This document shows positions 47,601-58,267 of a stretch of DNA of 64,000 nt, in pieces; position 1 is the stretch's first letter; each line of letters opens with the position of its first letter. The DNA lies in contig NC_089581.1 of the NCBI RefSeq assembly GCF_019320115.1, positions 68,490,485 through 68,554,484 of the forward strand, read 5' to 3'. The notes under the pieces are model-generated. The model ran no database searches, was not told the origin of the DNA, and was given only the letters and a program-made list of their open reading frames with translations. Made by a program: the position numbers and the translations under genes. This DNA is from Miscanthus floridulus. Lineage: Eukaryota; Streptophyta; Magnoliopsida; Poales; Poaceae.

Positions 47601-49606
47601 TGTCACTGTGGTTTTGTATGCGATCCTGCTGAAACACTATCAAAATTTGCTACTAAACATGCCGTTACATGGATTTTGGGTACTGTTCTTTTTTCGGTTC
47701 TACCCAGAACCGAACTGAAAGAACCGATACCGAACTTGGTCGGTTCCATGTTTTTTTGAAGAACCGATCGGTATTGGTTTTCTGAGAACCGAACTTCTTC
47801 AAAAACCGAAGAACCGATCGATTCGGTTCGGTTCGGTAGAACTGAACGCCTAGGGCTAACTCCCGGGGTCTCCATCGGCGCTAGCTTTGGCAGGATCCGG
47901 ACGTGGTAGGTGTCATGGCAGAGGGTGCGGGGACAACCAGCAAGCAGCGGCGGCATGGCACCAGCAGCAGGCAGCGGTGGTGGGAAGAGGAGGGCAAGGA
48001 GAAGTGATGGTCAGTTGGTCACGCTCAAGAGATATGGATATTTTCCGACTGTATTCGAGACCGAATCTGTTTAGAGAAGTTCAGATCTGTCCGTATTCGA
48101 GTCTGGATATTCAACATCCGATACCGTATCCGTATTCGAATACTAAAATCGCATATTTATGATGTTGATATCAATCGTATCCTATAAGGCATGGTTGACA
48201 CTATTCGTATTCAAACCGAATCTGGACTGAAATATGAAAACAGATATAATATCAATGATATTCGTTCGTATCCAATCTGTTTTCATCCCTACTCAAGAGA
48301 CATCATTCATTAATTGTATATATCAAATTTGAATAGATGGATGCATGCTTGAGTACCTATTTGTATCGAATGAAGATCAGTCTATTTTTTCTTCACAGGG
48401 TCCAAGTAGCAATTTTTTTTGTTGGTTACAAGCATTATTTATTTTTCTTACTTCATATCCATTGTGTTCTTTGCCAATTGAAATGAAATCTAACTAAACT
48501 CTATTCATTGATATACGATATGGGCCATATGTGGCAAAAGATTTAGATTGCCTATAATATTTTTTTTCAATACTTTATGAGCCAAAGGAAATTTATATGG
48601 TTAACTGCATGGTGCTCTCGCCGGCCCTACTGTAATAATGATGAATAATCGTTCTACAAAAGCTCTTGAATAAGTAACATGGGTGTCTCACTATTTATCT
48701 AGTCTTTTCATGGCCTCTGGCAATAACTACGAACGACTGTGTATTTTTGGTTCAGCGTACCACCATTCATATATCACATTGTATTATATCTTATTGCTGA
48801 TGAATGTTCTTTAGGTTCTTTCTGCTACTTAAATCTCCCGTGGTAACGCGCAAGATATCACCTAGTTATTACAATGTGTAGAATGCCGATATTGGTTTTT
48901 TTAAAACTGATATTGGTTTATTGGTTATCCATTGGAGGCTAATACGAAGCCAAATTTGCGTACCTAGGTTCATATGTAATTGGATCGAACAAATACATGT
49001 AATAACAGACATCAAGTTCATTTTGACATAACTCTCGTTGTCCTCTTGTTATATGTTGTTTAAGAATAAATGTATAACAATACTATGAACGAGTATTGTG
49101 AAAAAAACTCTCATTCCTAAGGACCGTGCCAGTTTCACTGAAGGGTTCCATATCCTGATTTTAAGACTCCATAGGTTAGAAACAATACAGATAATTTTTA
49201 TCCTCGTACAACTTGTTTCATCCCATGAAACTTTTGTAATCTCAATCTCTTCGTCCATTCTATGCCACGAAACTCTATTGAAATCCCATTAAGGCTGGTC
49301 TAATGCCAGTCTCAGTGGGATAAGTGTTTTTCGTAATGTGACAACGCTTTTAATAAGTGAGTTTCATGAATATAAAAGTCGCCCAACACAATTACCAACT
49401 CTTTATGAATCATAAAATTAAATGCTTATAGAATCATAGAATGAAAGTTTTCACTGAGGGAGTGGGTATTTCATCATGTTTCATTTATTCTATATTACAT
49501 GGGAGTCTTTTTTTTTCATGTTTATATTAAAAAAAACTCGGGTTGCGGGGGTAAACACCCCGAGCTATTTTAGCTTAAGGTAGATGACATCTCACCCAGC
49601 CTAAGA
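44606..49606. repeat. 4.9-kb tandem repeat, copy 3
   Basis: Collinear with copies 1 and 2 but more diverged. It carries a private MITE at 46299-46666, a private 13-base insertion near 46127 and an 8-base duplication near 48011. It lacks the 34473-34649/39366-39533 hAT MITE (empty TTTATGAG at 48574-48581). Homology to the other copies stops at CCTAAGAA (49607), about 165 bases before their end. Confidence 0.93.
46299..46666. mobile_element. Tourist-like MITE, 368 bp, private to copy 3
   Basis: Perfect inverted termini GGGCAGTCCCAAT and ATTGGGACTGCCC are flanked by TTA (46296-46298 and 46667-46669). Copies 1 and 2 have the empty site CCTATTTAGCAGG (about 32558 and 37451). This is a PIF/Harbinger-type insertion after duplication of the unit. 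Confidence 0.93.
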
Positions 49607-49806
49607 AAACCCCCGAACCCTATGCCTCGCCCGCATACAGGGGCACGTTAGCTGGTGAGAGGGCCGGTCCATTTTACTTGTGCTCTGGGAACGCAGACAG
49701 GCGAGGTTTTTTTCCCCACACTGCCGACCTGAAGTTCGCCTGACCCAGGATTCAAACTTTGGTTACGAGGAACGCCACCCGAAGGCTTGACCAATTGGTC
49801 TAGCAA
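49607..49806 (-). mobile_element. tRNA-derived SINE-like sequence (minus strand)
   Basis: On minus, TAGACCAATTGGTCAAGCC (box A-like) is followed by CAAAGTTTGAATCCTGGGTC (box B). A GC-rich body containing GCGAACTTCAGGTCGGCAG follows, ending near the junction with tandem copy 3. No clear target duplication was found. Confidence 0.5.
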
Positions 49807-49850
49807 CTGTAGGCTTTCATGTTTATATTTAACCAGAGGTCATGTAATTA

Positions 49851-50216
49851 GGGCTTGTTTGCTTGCTGCCTGCGAGATAAGTTTGCAGCCAGGCAAGCAT
49901 ATGAATCTCAGGCCACCAAAATTCAACGCCTGGGAATTCTTGACTTGGCTAGACAGGTTCTTGGGGCACCGCAACGGTATAAACTAGTTATTGGCTTTAA
50001 ACCAATTTTCTCAATAGTGCTAATTTTTAGCATATAACTCATAATATAGATAGCCTTATGTGTCACTCTCATATGATCTTAAAATATGTGTATGATCATA
50101 GCTCTTAATCCAAAGCTAGATTTTCTCTTTCTTTCATTAAAATAATATAAAAAATACTTTACGTAGCTTATAAGTCACCATTGCTGGTGCTCTCGTTGCA
50201 GCAAGCAAATAAGCCC
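49851..50216. mobile_element. Tourist-like MITE, 366 bp
   Basis: GGGCTTGTTTGCTTGCTGC on the left pairs with GCAGCAAGCAAATAAGCCC on the right (18 of 19), with TTA on both sides (49848-49850 and 50217-50219). The interior is AT-rich and non-coding. Confidence 0.88.
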
Positions 50217-50534
50217 TTAGTTGGTGTCATGCATTGGGATTGGATGTAAAATTAAGAAGGCCGCGAAGGGTGCCACTCAATGCAGAAGGAGATATACAGT
50301 CATTACTGCTTAATGATCACACCAACGAACGATCTTATTCACACCGATTTTGCGTGAACTTAAGCCTATCCAAACCGAGGTGAACCAAACCTTCTAAGCT
50401 TCTATCCCTACACATCTTTCTTAGAGCAAGTATAATAAAGGGTCATAATCAAACTAAATACTGAGGTAGATGAGAGAAAAAAAAAGAGGAGAAACGGACT
50501 GTAAATTTATAGCCGGTATGGACACAAGAACTAA

Positions 50535-50735
50535 GACCAAACTCAGTGGGGATTTAATGTCCTAGTTTCCAACACATCTATATTGGGAAAACAGTGCAAA
50601 ATAGTTTTATTCCCATAAAACTCTCTCTACATTTATAAAACTTTTATCATCTCTCTTCATCGTACAGTGCCACATCAGCATATTTAATGTCTATAAAACT
50701 CTGATGAAACTCCATTGAAACTGGCCTAAGAAACT
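50535..50735. mobile_element. Probable MITE, related to tandem-unit sequence near 35180-35350
   Basis: Shared words such as CATAAAACT, CTCTCTTCATC, GCCACATCAGC and TGAAACTCCATTGAAACTGGC place it with MITEs whose termini carry GCCAGTTTCAATGG. Exact ends and target duplication are not clear. Confidence 0.4.
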
Positions 50736-50832
50736 ACATGAGAGAGTCATGAATGAATAGTAAAAATATAACTATTATATAGGTGAACAGAGAGATAGAC
50801 GGCAAGAACGAGAGATAGATTGCAAAAATTTA

Positions 50833-51100
50833 TAGGGGCCATGTTTAGTTTCCACCAAACTTCTGAAAAATACACTATGTAAAAATAAGATTTTTCATCA
50901 CATTAAACTTACGGTACATGCATGGAGTATTAAATATAGATGAAATCAAAAATTAATTGTACAGTTTGGTTGTACTTTACGAGTCGAATCTTTTGAGCCT
51001 AATTAATTAATGTTTGAACAATAATTCACAAATACAAATGAAATACTACAGTAACACATTAATTATTTGGCTACTCCCAAATCCAGGAACTAAACTTGCT
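50833..51100. mobile_element. MITE just upstream of the FQR1-like gene
   Basis: GGGGCCATGTTTAGTTTCC on the left and GGAACTAAACTTGCTC on the right are inverted termini. The interior has ACATGCATGGAGTATTAAAT and CTACAGTAACACATTAAT, as in the 25361 and 26671 family. It ends about 400 bases before the FQR1-like start codon, within promoter distance. Confidence 0.65.
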
Positions 51101-51502
51101 CAGGGTCGGCATCCGGCTATTATTAGCCATTTTTCTGCATGACTCCAACGCCCTGCTTCACTCCCTGAGCTGGCACATCTCCACTCCTCGCCCTCTCTCC
51201 TGTCTCCTCGCTCCACCCCCACCACCGGCCCCGCCGAATTCCAAGGTCTATTCTTCTGCCCCTCTCCCGTCCCCGAGATCGCATATTCCGAGTTCCTGAT
51301 CACGGAAAACCCTTCTGGGGACCCGGGAATTCCTCCCTCAGATCCGCGCTTTCCTCGGAGGCGTCGCTAAATTGCGGGTTCTTTGCGCAGGTTTCCCGCG
51401 TGCGGCGGCGAGCGGGGCGGGACGGGGACGGGGATTGGGTTGGATTGGGAAGGGGTAGGGACAGACCGAGCCGTCGCCCGTTGACTAGCGCGGCCGCCAG
51501 AG

Positions 51503-53827
51503 ATGGGCAAGGGCGGCGGCTGCGTCCCCAGCAAGAAGCGCCAGCCACCGGCCGCCGCGCCCTCCTCGTCGTCTGCCGCGGCGGCGGTGCCGCGCGAGGC
51601 GCCCGAGGAGGAGGTGGCCAACGCGGCTTTGCCGATGGCCGCGCGGAAGTTGCGGCTCTACATCGTGTTCTACTCGATGTACGGGCACGTGGAGTCCCTG
51701 GCGCGGCGCGCGGCGGCTGGCGCCGGCGCGGTGGACGGCCTGGAGGCCGTGCTGCGGCGGGTCCCCGAGACGCTCCCGCCGGAGGTGCTGGAGAAGATGC
51801 AGGCGCCGCCCAAGGACCCCGCTGTCCCCGTCATTGCGTCGGCCGCCGAGCTGCAGGAGGCCGATGGGGTGTTGTTCGGCTTCCCGACGAGGTACGGCGC
51901 CATGGCCGCTCAAATGAAGGCCTTCTTCGACTCCACCGGCTCGCTCTGGGAGGCGCAGAAGCTCGCTGGGAAGCCCGCCGGGTTCTTCGTCAGCACCGGA
52001 ACGCAGGGCGGGGGCCAGGAGACCACGGCGTAAGAATTGAACACTCTTTATTACTCTTTCAGGTTTCTTTTATTTAATACCCGTTACATGCTCTTGAAGG
52101 AAGAATCGAACACTTGCTATTCCATTGATAGGTCGTTTCTTAAAACTGAAAACAGGCCATACTTCTTGAGATTAATTACTATACTTTGTTGCTATAAAAG
52201 TGTTTAACTGAACCTCCAGTACAGGTCTATGACTTCTTTTCCTTCTGTTTTACTCAGGGTTAAGCAAGCCTACAATAGTATAATCCTGGTTCGTTAACTG
52301 GCTGAAGGATTTGTGATGTTTTCACTGCCTGATGGTTTAGGCTCCATGTGTGAAATAATCAAATCATGGATCAGTTTAGCACCTCACTCATTTTTCTGCT
52401 TTTGTTTGAAATTGTTTGTGTTCCTTCTCCCCAATTATTAGAATACCTGTTTTTATTGTATGTTTGATAATTTGCACTTCTACTCCATCCTCCGTTGTAG
52501 TTAATTCAGTGAATGCGAGTTTACAACTAGGAAATGTTATTAAATAGTATAATAATATACAAAACGACAAACAATTTACCAAAATGAGCGGTAACATGTG
52601 TAATTGAAGCTGAAATGCTCTTATTATTTTGACGACTTCCCGTAGTTCACTATCAATTGCTTCTAAAGCAAGATTCCTGCATCATGGTAATGATGATAAC
52701 AATTTGCCAATTTGGTTGTTACAAAATATGAAACTGAAGAACCATATTTGTAGCAATTTAAGATTTCATCACACTATTTTCTCCATTATTGATGATCATG
52801 GTGCTGTACAGTGAGACTATTAACAACAACACGGGGTGGTCATAGATGAATTTAAGGACATTGGATATGATTTGTACAAAAAGGACTCTTTTGAGTTAAT
52901 GCTATGGTACGGAGTACATTTAGGTGTACCTGATCAATATCTGCCGCAGTGCAGATCAAACTGCAGTGTGTGGTACAGTCCTAAGCATGGGCAGTAAATT
53001 CAAGATTTTTAAGATCAGGATGAACTAAAACAGATGCATGATTGAGAAGTTCCTATGAGAAATCAAAATTGCGGCCTTTTAAATTCTTGCATCCAAACAA
53101 AGGCTAACCAAAACTACTACTGGCTGAAAAATATTATCCCTTGTTCTCTCAAGGGAAAGGGATTTTGGATATTTTTGCTTGTTAGGTAAATGCTCCTTAT
53201 TCCAGTTTGTAGCCAGTTGGCTATCCTTTTCAGTTTCTTCACTTGAACGAACCAGACTATACCTTATTAATTGCTTTCATAGTCTGCTTAACAGCTTAAG
53301 GAAAACAATGCAAAGAAAATGAAAAAAAATCTTAAAGCATAAATAATAACCATTACTTAATTTACGGTGTTGCTACTTAATTGCTCTAGAATCATAATTC
53401 TTTAGTACAAGGCTGGGACTAGTGTTCCTGTGATCATAAAAAGAATAAAAAAGAATAGAAATCCTTATGCCTTGGTTTCATTCTCCTTACTTGTTTGCGA
53501 CTTGTATTTTTTCTCTATATAATCTTTGTAGCAGAATAGAAGTATCTGAATTCACTAGCTATTCCTGATCAGTGACCATGCTTTGTTTATTGTAGTTGGA
53601 CGGCCATCACCCAGCTAGCGCACCATGGAATGCTTTTCGTCCCCATTGGCTACACCTTTGGTTCAGGCATGTTCAACATGGATGAGATCAGAGGAGGCAG
53701 CCCCTATGGTGCTGGCGTCTTTGCTGGCGATGGCAGCAGACAACCTAGTGAGACAGAACTCGCCCTTGCAGAGCACCAGGGCAAGTACATGGCCTCAATA
53801 GTGAAGAAGCTAGCTCACCATGCTTGA
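51503..53827 (+). CDS. FQR1-like NAD(P)H dehydrogenase (quinone), two exons, 252 residues
   Basis: This is a WrbA/flavodoxin-fold FMN enzyme that reduces quinones by two electrons with NAD(P)H, limiting semiquinone radicals. Exon 1 is 51503-52029 and exon 2 is 53596-53827 (CDS 759 bases including stop), joined in phase 2 at an Ala codon (GC|T) with a GTAAGA donor and TTGTAG acceptor. Family signatures: [17 protein letters not shown] (FMN phosphate loop, about residue 55), [20 protein letters not shown] (about 125), [19 protein letters not shown] (about 165), and [18 protein letters not shown] near the C terminus. The N terminus [13 protein letters not shown], absent from FQR1 itself but present in FQR1-like paralogues, predicts Gly2 myristoylation and Cys7 palmitoylation, hence plasma-membrane attachment. 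All motifs look intact; this is the only clearly functional host gene here. Confidence 0.96.
52030..53595 (+). other. Intron of the FQR1-like gene
   Basis: 1566 bases, T-rich, GTAAGA at the 5' end and TTTATTGTAG at the 3' end. It contains no recognised element; a CTGCCGCAGTGCAGATCAAACTGCAG patch at about 52944-52970 has a small hairpin. Confidence 0.9.
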
Positions 53828-54043
53828 GCCAGCCACCCCTGTGCAGTAAAAGTCACACAGTCACCTTCCCCTAGCCCTTGGCTTCTCCTATTGTTTCCAG
53901 ATACATCCGGCCCGTCGTATATGTGCACAGCTTGCCCTATTGTTTGTCAAAGTAGCCACCCCTAAATTAAGGTTCCTTTGTACATCGTTGGCATAAAGGT
54001 ATTGTTGTCCATTTGAATAATAAGTGTCCCACAAAGTGTTCAT

Positions 54044-54050
54044 CAATAAA
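54044..54050 (+). terminator. Candidate polyadenylation signal of the FQR1-like gene
   Basis: AATAAA in CATCAATAAACATC lies about 220 bases past the stop codon. A weaker AATAAT lies at 54017. Plant signals are loose, so the true site is uncertain. Confidence 0.4.
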
Positions 54051-54882
54051 CATCATATGTCATATTGGTTTTGGAAAATTTGGTGTGTGTTCTTTTGCGC
54101 AGAACCATTCTTATACTATGAAAGAAAAGCATTTTTGTTCTGTTGCTTTTCCTGTCTGCTTCAATGGCCCCATGTGGTCCTTTGGATTAAAGGACTAGCC
54201 ATCTTGAAATCCTATAATATTACTATGAGATGGCTTTCCATAGCAATTTATGAGGAAATTCTGGGATGGAATCCAATCTCTTGGAAACTCTCTTTTATAT
54301 CTTTCACTTAAACTCCTGGTGTTTCTCCTATGTTGCATCCAACACTCTCCATCAGAACTTTACCATGTACTTCAGCATTTTAGAGGGGAAAATATATTTA
54401 AAACCTCACTCAACTATTGACCCAGTCCGATTATGTTTCCTGAACTGCAAAATCATATATCTTTTACTACCTCAACTATTTAATATTGTGCAAATCACAC
54501 CTCTTGGTGGTTTTAGATAGGAAAGGGCCATATCACCTCTCAATTTTTGTCCTGGTTAACTTTCCTCCCTCTGTCCCTCAACCTTATAAGAAGAGGAGAA
54601 CTAGAAGAATACCCTGCGTATTGTAACAATAATTTCTTAGAATTAAAATCGTTGCATGTATAAGCTGGACATGTAGTCAAAACTAGGCAATATAGTGGAA
54701 GAATCCAATAAAAAGTCTAACAGAATATTAGATTGAATTATAAGATGATGGAAGGATGAAACAAATCTATATTAGAATATGGATGCCTTATATTTTGATT
54801 AGATTGAAAATAGTAGCTGAACCTATTTTTTAAGGAAAAAATAATTGTACTTAATGGGTATGATTTGGATATTTTTTTTAGT
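54051..54882. other. Intergenic, no gene recognised
   Basis: AT-rich sequence downstream of the FQR1-like gene. Short frames (for example 54024-54311) have no recognisable domains. No repeat with clear ends is seen. Confidence 0.5.
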
Positions 54883-54901
54883 TATAATGGAGGATGATTT
54901 A

Positions 54902-55060
54902 GGCCTGGTGTAAGCGATAGAGTCTTACCGCCTATGACCGGAGGGTCCCGGATTCGAGTCGCGGTCTCCTCGCATTGCGCAGGCGAGGGTAAGGCATGCC
55001 ACTTATACTATTTCTCAGACCCCACACAGAGCGGGAGCTCTCTGCATTGGGTACACCCTT
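54902..55060 (+). mobile_element. Au-like SINE with 19-bp target duplications
   Basis: A tRNA-derived head with box A (GTGTAAGCGATAGAGTC) and box B (CCCGGATTCGAGTCGC) is followed by the grass SINE body CAGACCCCACACAGAGCGGG, the AGCTCTCTGCA segment and a GGGTACACCCTT end. It is flanked by TATAATGGAGGATGATTTA (54883-54901) and the same 19-mer with one change (55061-55079), a clear target duplication. Confidence 0.9.
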
Positions 55061-55079
55061 TATAATGGATGATGATTTA

Positions 55080-55776
55080 GATAATGAATGGTGTGGATAG
55101 TTTACATGAGGATTTGAAATTGTGAGGAAATGATGTGAATAGCTTGCATGTTGAATTAAAAATAGTGAGTTTACTTTTATAAGATATACAAATATAGATA
55201 TATTCTTGCTCCCTCAATATTTAAAACGTGCAAATCACAACCCTAGTTGATTCTGGAGATAGTTTTATGGAAAGTAATTCATAATAAGATCCCTCAAAAC
55301 GGAATGAATTCCACGATCCTGACTCCCTATGCCACTGTTTACGACATTGTTAATTTGCTGGGCATTGTTCGTGACAATAATGAGGCCCTCCGGTACTGTT
55401 CACTACACTGTTTGGTCCACTGTTTCCTGCAGCATTCATCTCCGCGCACGGCGGAGTGCGCGTATACGATGCCCCACATGCCATATGGCATCTCACATTC
55501 TATGCCTCTTCTTTACTATATGCGAAGTTTGGGTTCATCATAGACGAGTTATATCGGTACAAAATGTTAAGCTCCCTTAATATTGGGGTTTTCGATGCTC
55601 TTGGTGCCATATGCCCATATCAACATATCACTGAGTGTTTTCAGAGAAAAAAAAAATCATTGAGGACCAGTGCTTTAAATCTACCTAACTAATGGATTTG
55701 ATTTATGAACATTAAATATGTTAACAATTAAGGAGATATATGATACTTCTTCCACTTGAAACCACTGAGGCGTATG
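55080..55776. other. Intergenic, no gene recognised
   Basis: 55230-55640 is less AT-rich and has overlapping frames (for example 55247-55543), none with a recognisable domain. Confidence 0.45.
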
Positions 55777-55905
55777 CAGCCTGTTCGTTTGGTCGTAAAC
55801 GATCGTAAATTTTCAGCCAGAACAGTATTTTTTTCTCACACCAAATCAGCCAGCAGTAATAATCCACGATCGTATACGATTGTTTCAGCCCCAGCCAAAC
55901 AGGCT
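55777..55905. mobile_element. Short MITE, CAGCCTGTTCGTTTGG family
   Basis: CAGCCTGTTCGTTTGG on the left and CCAAACAGGCTG on the right are inverted. CGATCGTAAATTTTCAGCC and ACGATCGTATACGATTG mark the arms of a hairpin. The same family occurs at 25174-25314. Confidence 0.75.
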
Positions 55906-56139
55906 GATGATTTATCGGATGTGTCGGAAGAGACAGGCATATGATTTATATATACAGTACTTGATGTTTTTCTTTTTTGAAAATTATACAGTGCTAGATG
56001 TTGATGGAGCAAGCATATCTTGATTTTACCATTTAGGGAGTAAAATAAAACGAAATCAGTCCCAATTCATGGGAGTAAAATTTGGCCCCGTAAAGCTCAG
56101 ATTGTTTTTTTTTCTTTTTTTTTAGAATCGTAAAGCTCA

Positions 56140-56700
56140 GATTGCTGGTGCAGGTAAAAAATAATTCTGGGCCGGAAGGGTCCGAAATCCATTTCCGGTT
56201 GCTGGACCGTATCAGGCCCGTCCGCCGTCCGGTACGGTATATCTCTCTCCCAAAACAGAAGGCGCCTCGCCGACGAGAAAGTGAACACGCGCTCTTCCGA
56301 CGGCGGCCATTTCAAAATTTTGAAATCGCCCTCCGGACCAGAGGAACTGAGAAGCGTCAGCCCTCGCCTGTCCTCCCCGCCTCCCGCACTCCCGCTCGCC
56401 TTCCCTCGTCCGCCGCTGAATCCGTTCCGTCCCACCTCGCCGTCGCTCTCTCCGCCCCCGTATACAGGTATAAACACACCTCCGTCCCTCCCCTTTGTTT
56501 TCTCCCTTTGCGGCCTCGGCTCAACCTCGATCGCCGGGTGCAAACGCTGTACGGCGTGATGATCGCGGTGGTGGTCGCTCCTGTTCCCTTTCATTTGGGG
56601 CACTTCCGATGCTTTTCCTTCTTCCGATAGGGTTGTAAGATCTTATTGATGTGCATTTGGTGGCGCTTTAGGTTGGCTTCGTATTATCCTCTGTATAGAT
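56140..56700 (+). other. Orphan GC-rich 5' gene end
   Basis: C-rich leader-like sequence (CCCTCGCCTGTCCTCCCCGC, GCCGTCGCTCTCTCCGCCCC) rises abruptly from an AT-rich background. It has a candidate splice donor in CCGTATACAG|GTATAAAC at about 56468. A GTACGGTATATCTCTC at 56234 might act as a TATA region. A 162-codon frame (56142-56630) is open but composition-driven, and I recognise no protein. It may be the first exon or 5' UTR of a host gene whose remainder is displaced to the right by the gypsy insertion at 57037. Confidence 0.4.
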
Positions 56701-57036
56701 AGCGCGATCGTGTAGTGTTGGTGCCGTGTTGCGTGATGCTAGCGACGTAAGCGGCTCACTGTTGATTTCCCCTCATTCAGTTCGAAAACTGCTGGCCAGT
56801 CGGTGCAATAGCTTCAACTCAACACTCAACAGTATAGGCATGTTGATTTCTGAATGGGGGAATCGAGAGGAGCAGAGGCGTTGGTATGGTTTTCTAGAAT
56901 GGTGGATACGGCTGAGCAAAGCATGTTGTAAAGCTTAACTGCAGTTTGCCTTTCAGCAGAACGAATTGTCCTGGTTCAGTATATTTGTTGTTTTCTCCAC
57001 AAACGTGTAGATTTATTTATTAATCCAGAAATATTT

Positions 57037-58247
57037 TGTCGGGTTCATAAACTCGGGTCCCTCGGATACCGGCTTCCACGCCAGGGCTCAGCCCAGGAGG
57101 ACGGCCTTCTTCTCTTCTGGACCGGCCCGAGAGTCTAAATTCAACAGACCGGAGCACTCGCTTTAGGCCTTGGCCGCATTCGGCCCATCTTTCCAACTGG
57201 AGCACTAGCTCAGGCTCAGGCCAACTCCGAACGGCCTCTCCGATCGGAGCGCTAGCATCAGGCCCCGGCCACCTTGGCACGGCCTCCACCCGGAAAGCCT
57301 GACCTGAGGACCGCCTCCAACTCCGACCCCGTGTCTCCGACCGGGGTTCATAGAAAATCCTGCCTATCGCTATTCTTCGACTAGCGCGCCAGTACCGATT
57401 AGGGCCATCCGATCGGGGACGCCCGCTTGGAAAGAACCAGAAGGCGTACTAAGGAAGGCAAGACAGGGCTCGCAAGTCAAACCACGGCACCAGGGACCAT
57501 ACCCTACGGAACAGTATTTTACAACCACCCTGCCACAAACAGCATTGTAGGCGCCGACATTTACCTCTACAGTATTGTAGGCGCCGATCAAAAACACCCG
57601 TACGGTAAGACCCCCCACGTGCCTCCGGGCATCGACAGTATTGTGGGCACCGGAATTCACCGTACCAGGCGAACATGGTAAAGCCATGCCTCCAGTCGGC
57701 GAGACAGCATTTTTGCAGGTACCGATGTCCTCCAGTCTTGAAGAAAGCAGCACAACCTCCCACATGTACCTGACATTCTGCAGTGACATCAACAGTATTG
57801 CGGGCGCCCACCATTGTCCCATCCCCATCGGCGTGGGCAACAAGGCTTAGAAACGTCTGTACTCTCTCACTCTCTCACTTGTAAAGCCATCCCCTTCTTC
57901 TATAAAAGGGGATGTGCTCCCTCCGAACAGAGGAGGGTTAACCTAAGTCGACTTCTTCAAGTTCAGGTTTAGGGTTGGACACTTCGTTCATAGCATAACT
58001 CCTGCCGATCTCGGCCCTTCCGACCGGACCGACCATACACCTCTCATTTCCCCTTCTCGTTTGTAACCCCACTACAGACTTCGAGCACCTGGGCTCGGGA
58101 ATAAAGTCACCGACCGACCCACACTAGACGTAGGGCACATTGCCTGAACCAGTCTAAATCCCGTGTCATTGAGTGCTAGGCCACCTCCGATCACAATGTA
58201 CAACAAAACTACAAATATTTACTAGTTGGTCACTTTCTGTACCGACA
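57037..58247 (+). repeat. 5' LTR of the second gypsy element
   Basis: It starts TGTCGGGTTCATAAAC and ends TTTCTGTACCGACA. A TATA box CTTCTATAAAAGGGG lies near 57896-57910 and AATAAAG near 58102. Between 57535 and 57810 a phrase like ACAGTATTGTAGGCGCCGA recurs four to five times with variation. Confidence 0.85.
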
Positions 58248-58267
58248 GTTGGTGCCGTCCATGGGGA
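58248..58267 (+). other. Primer-binding site of the second gypsy element
   Basis: TTGGTGCCGTCCATGGGGAG follows the LTR end directly. It matches the TTGGCGCCGTC-GTGGGGA site used by a group of grass gypsy elements, with small changes. Confidence 0.65.

Noticed and set aside
51400..52077. Alternative long frames on both strands over FQR1-like exon 1
   Set aside because: They are shadows of a GC-rich exon; only the 51503 frame has family motifs and splices in phase to exon 2.
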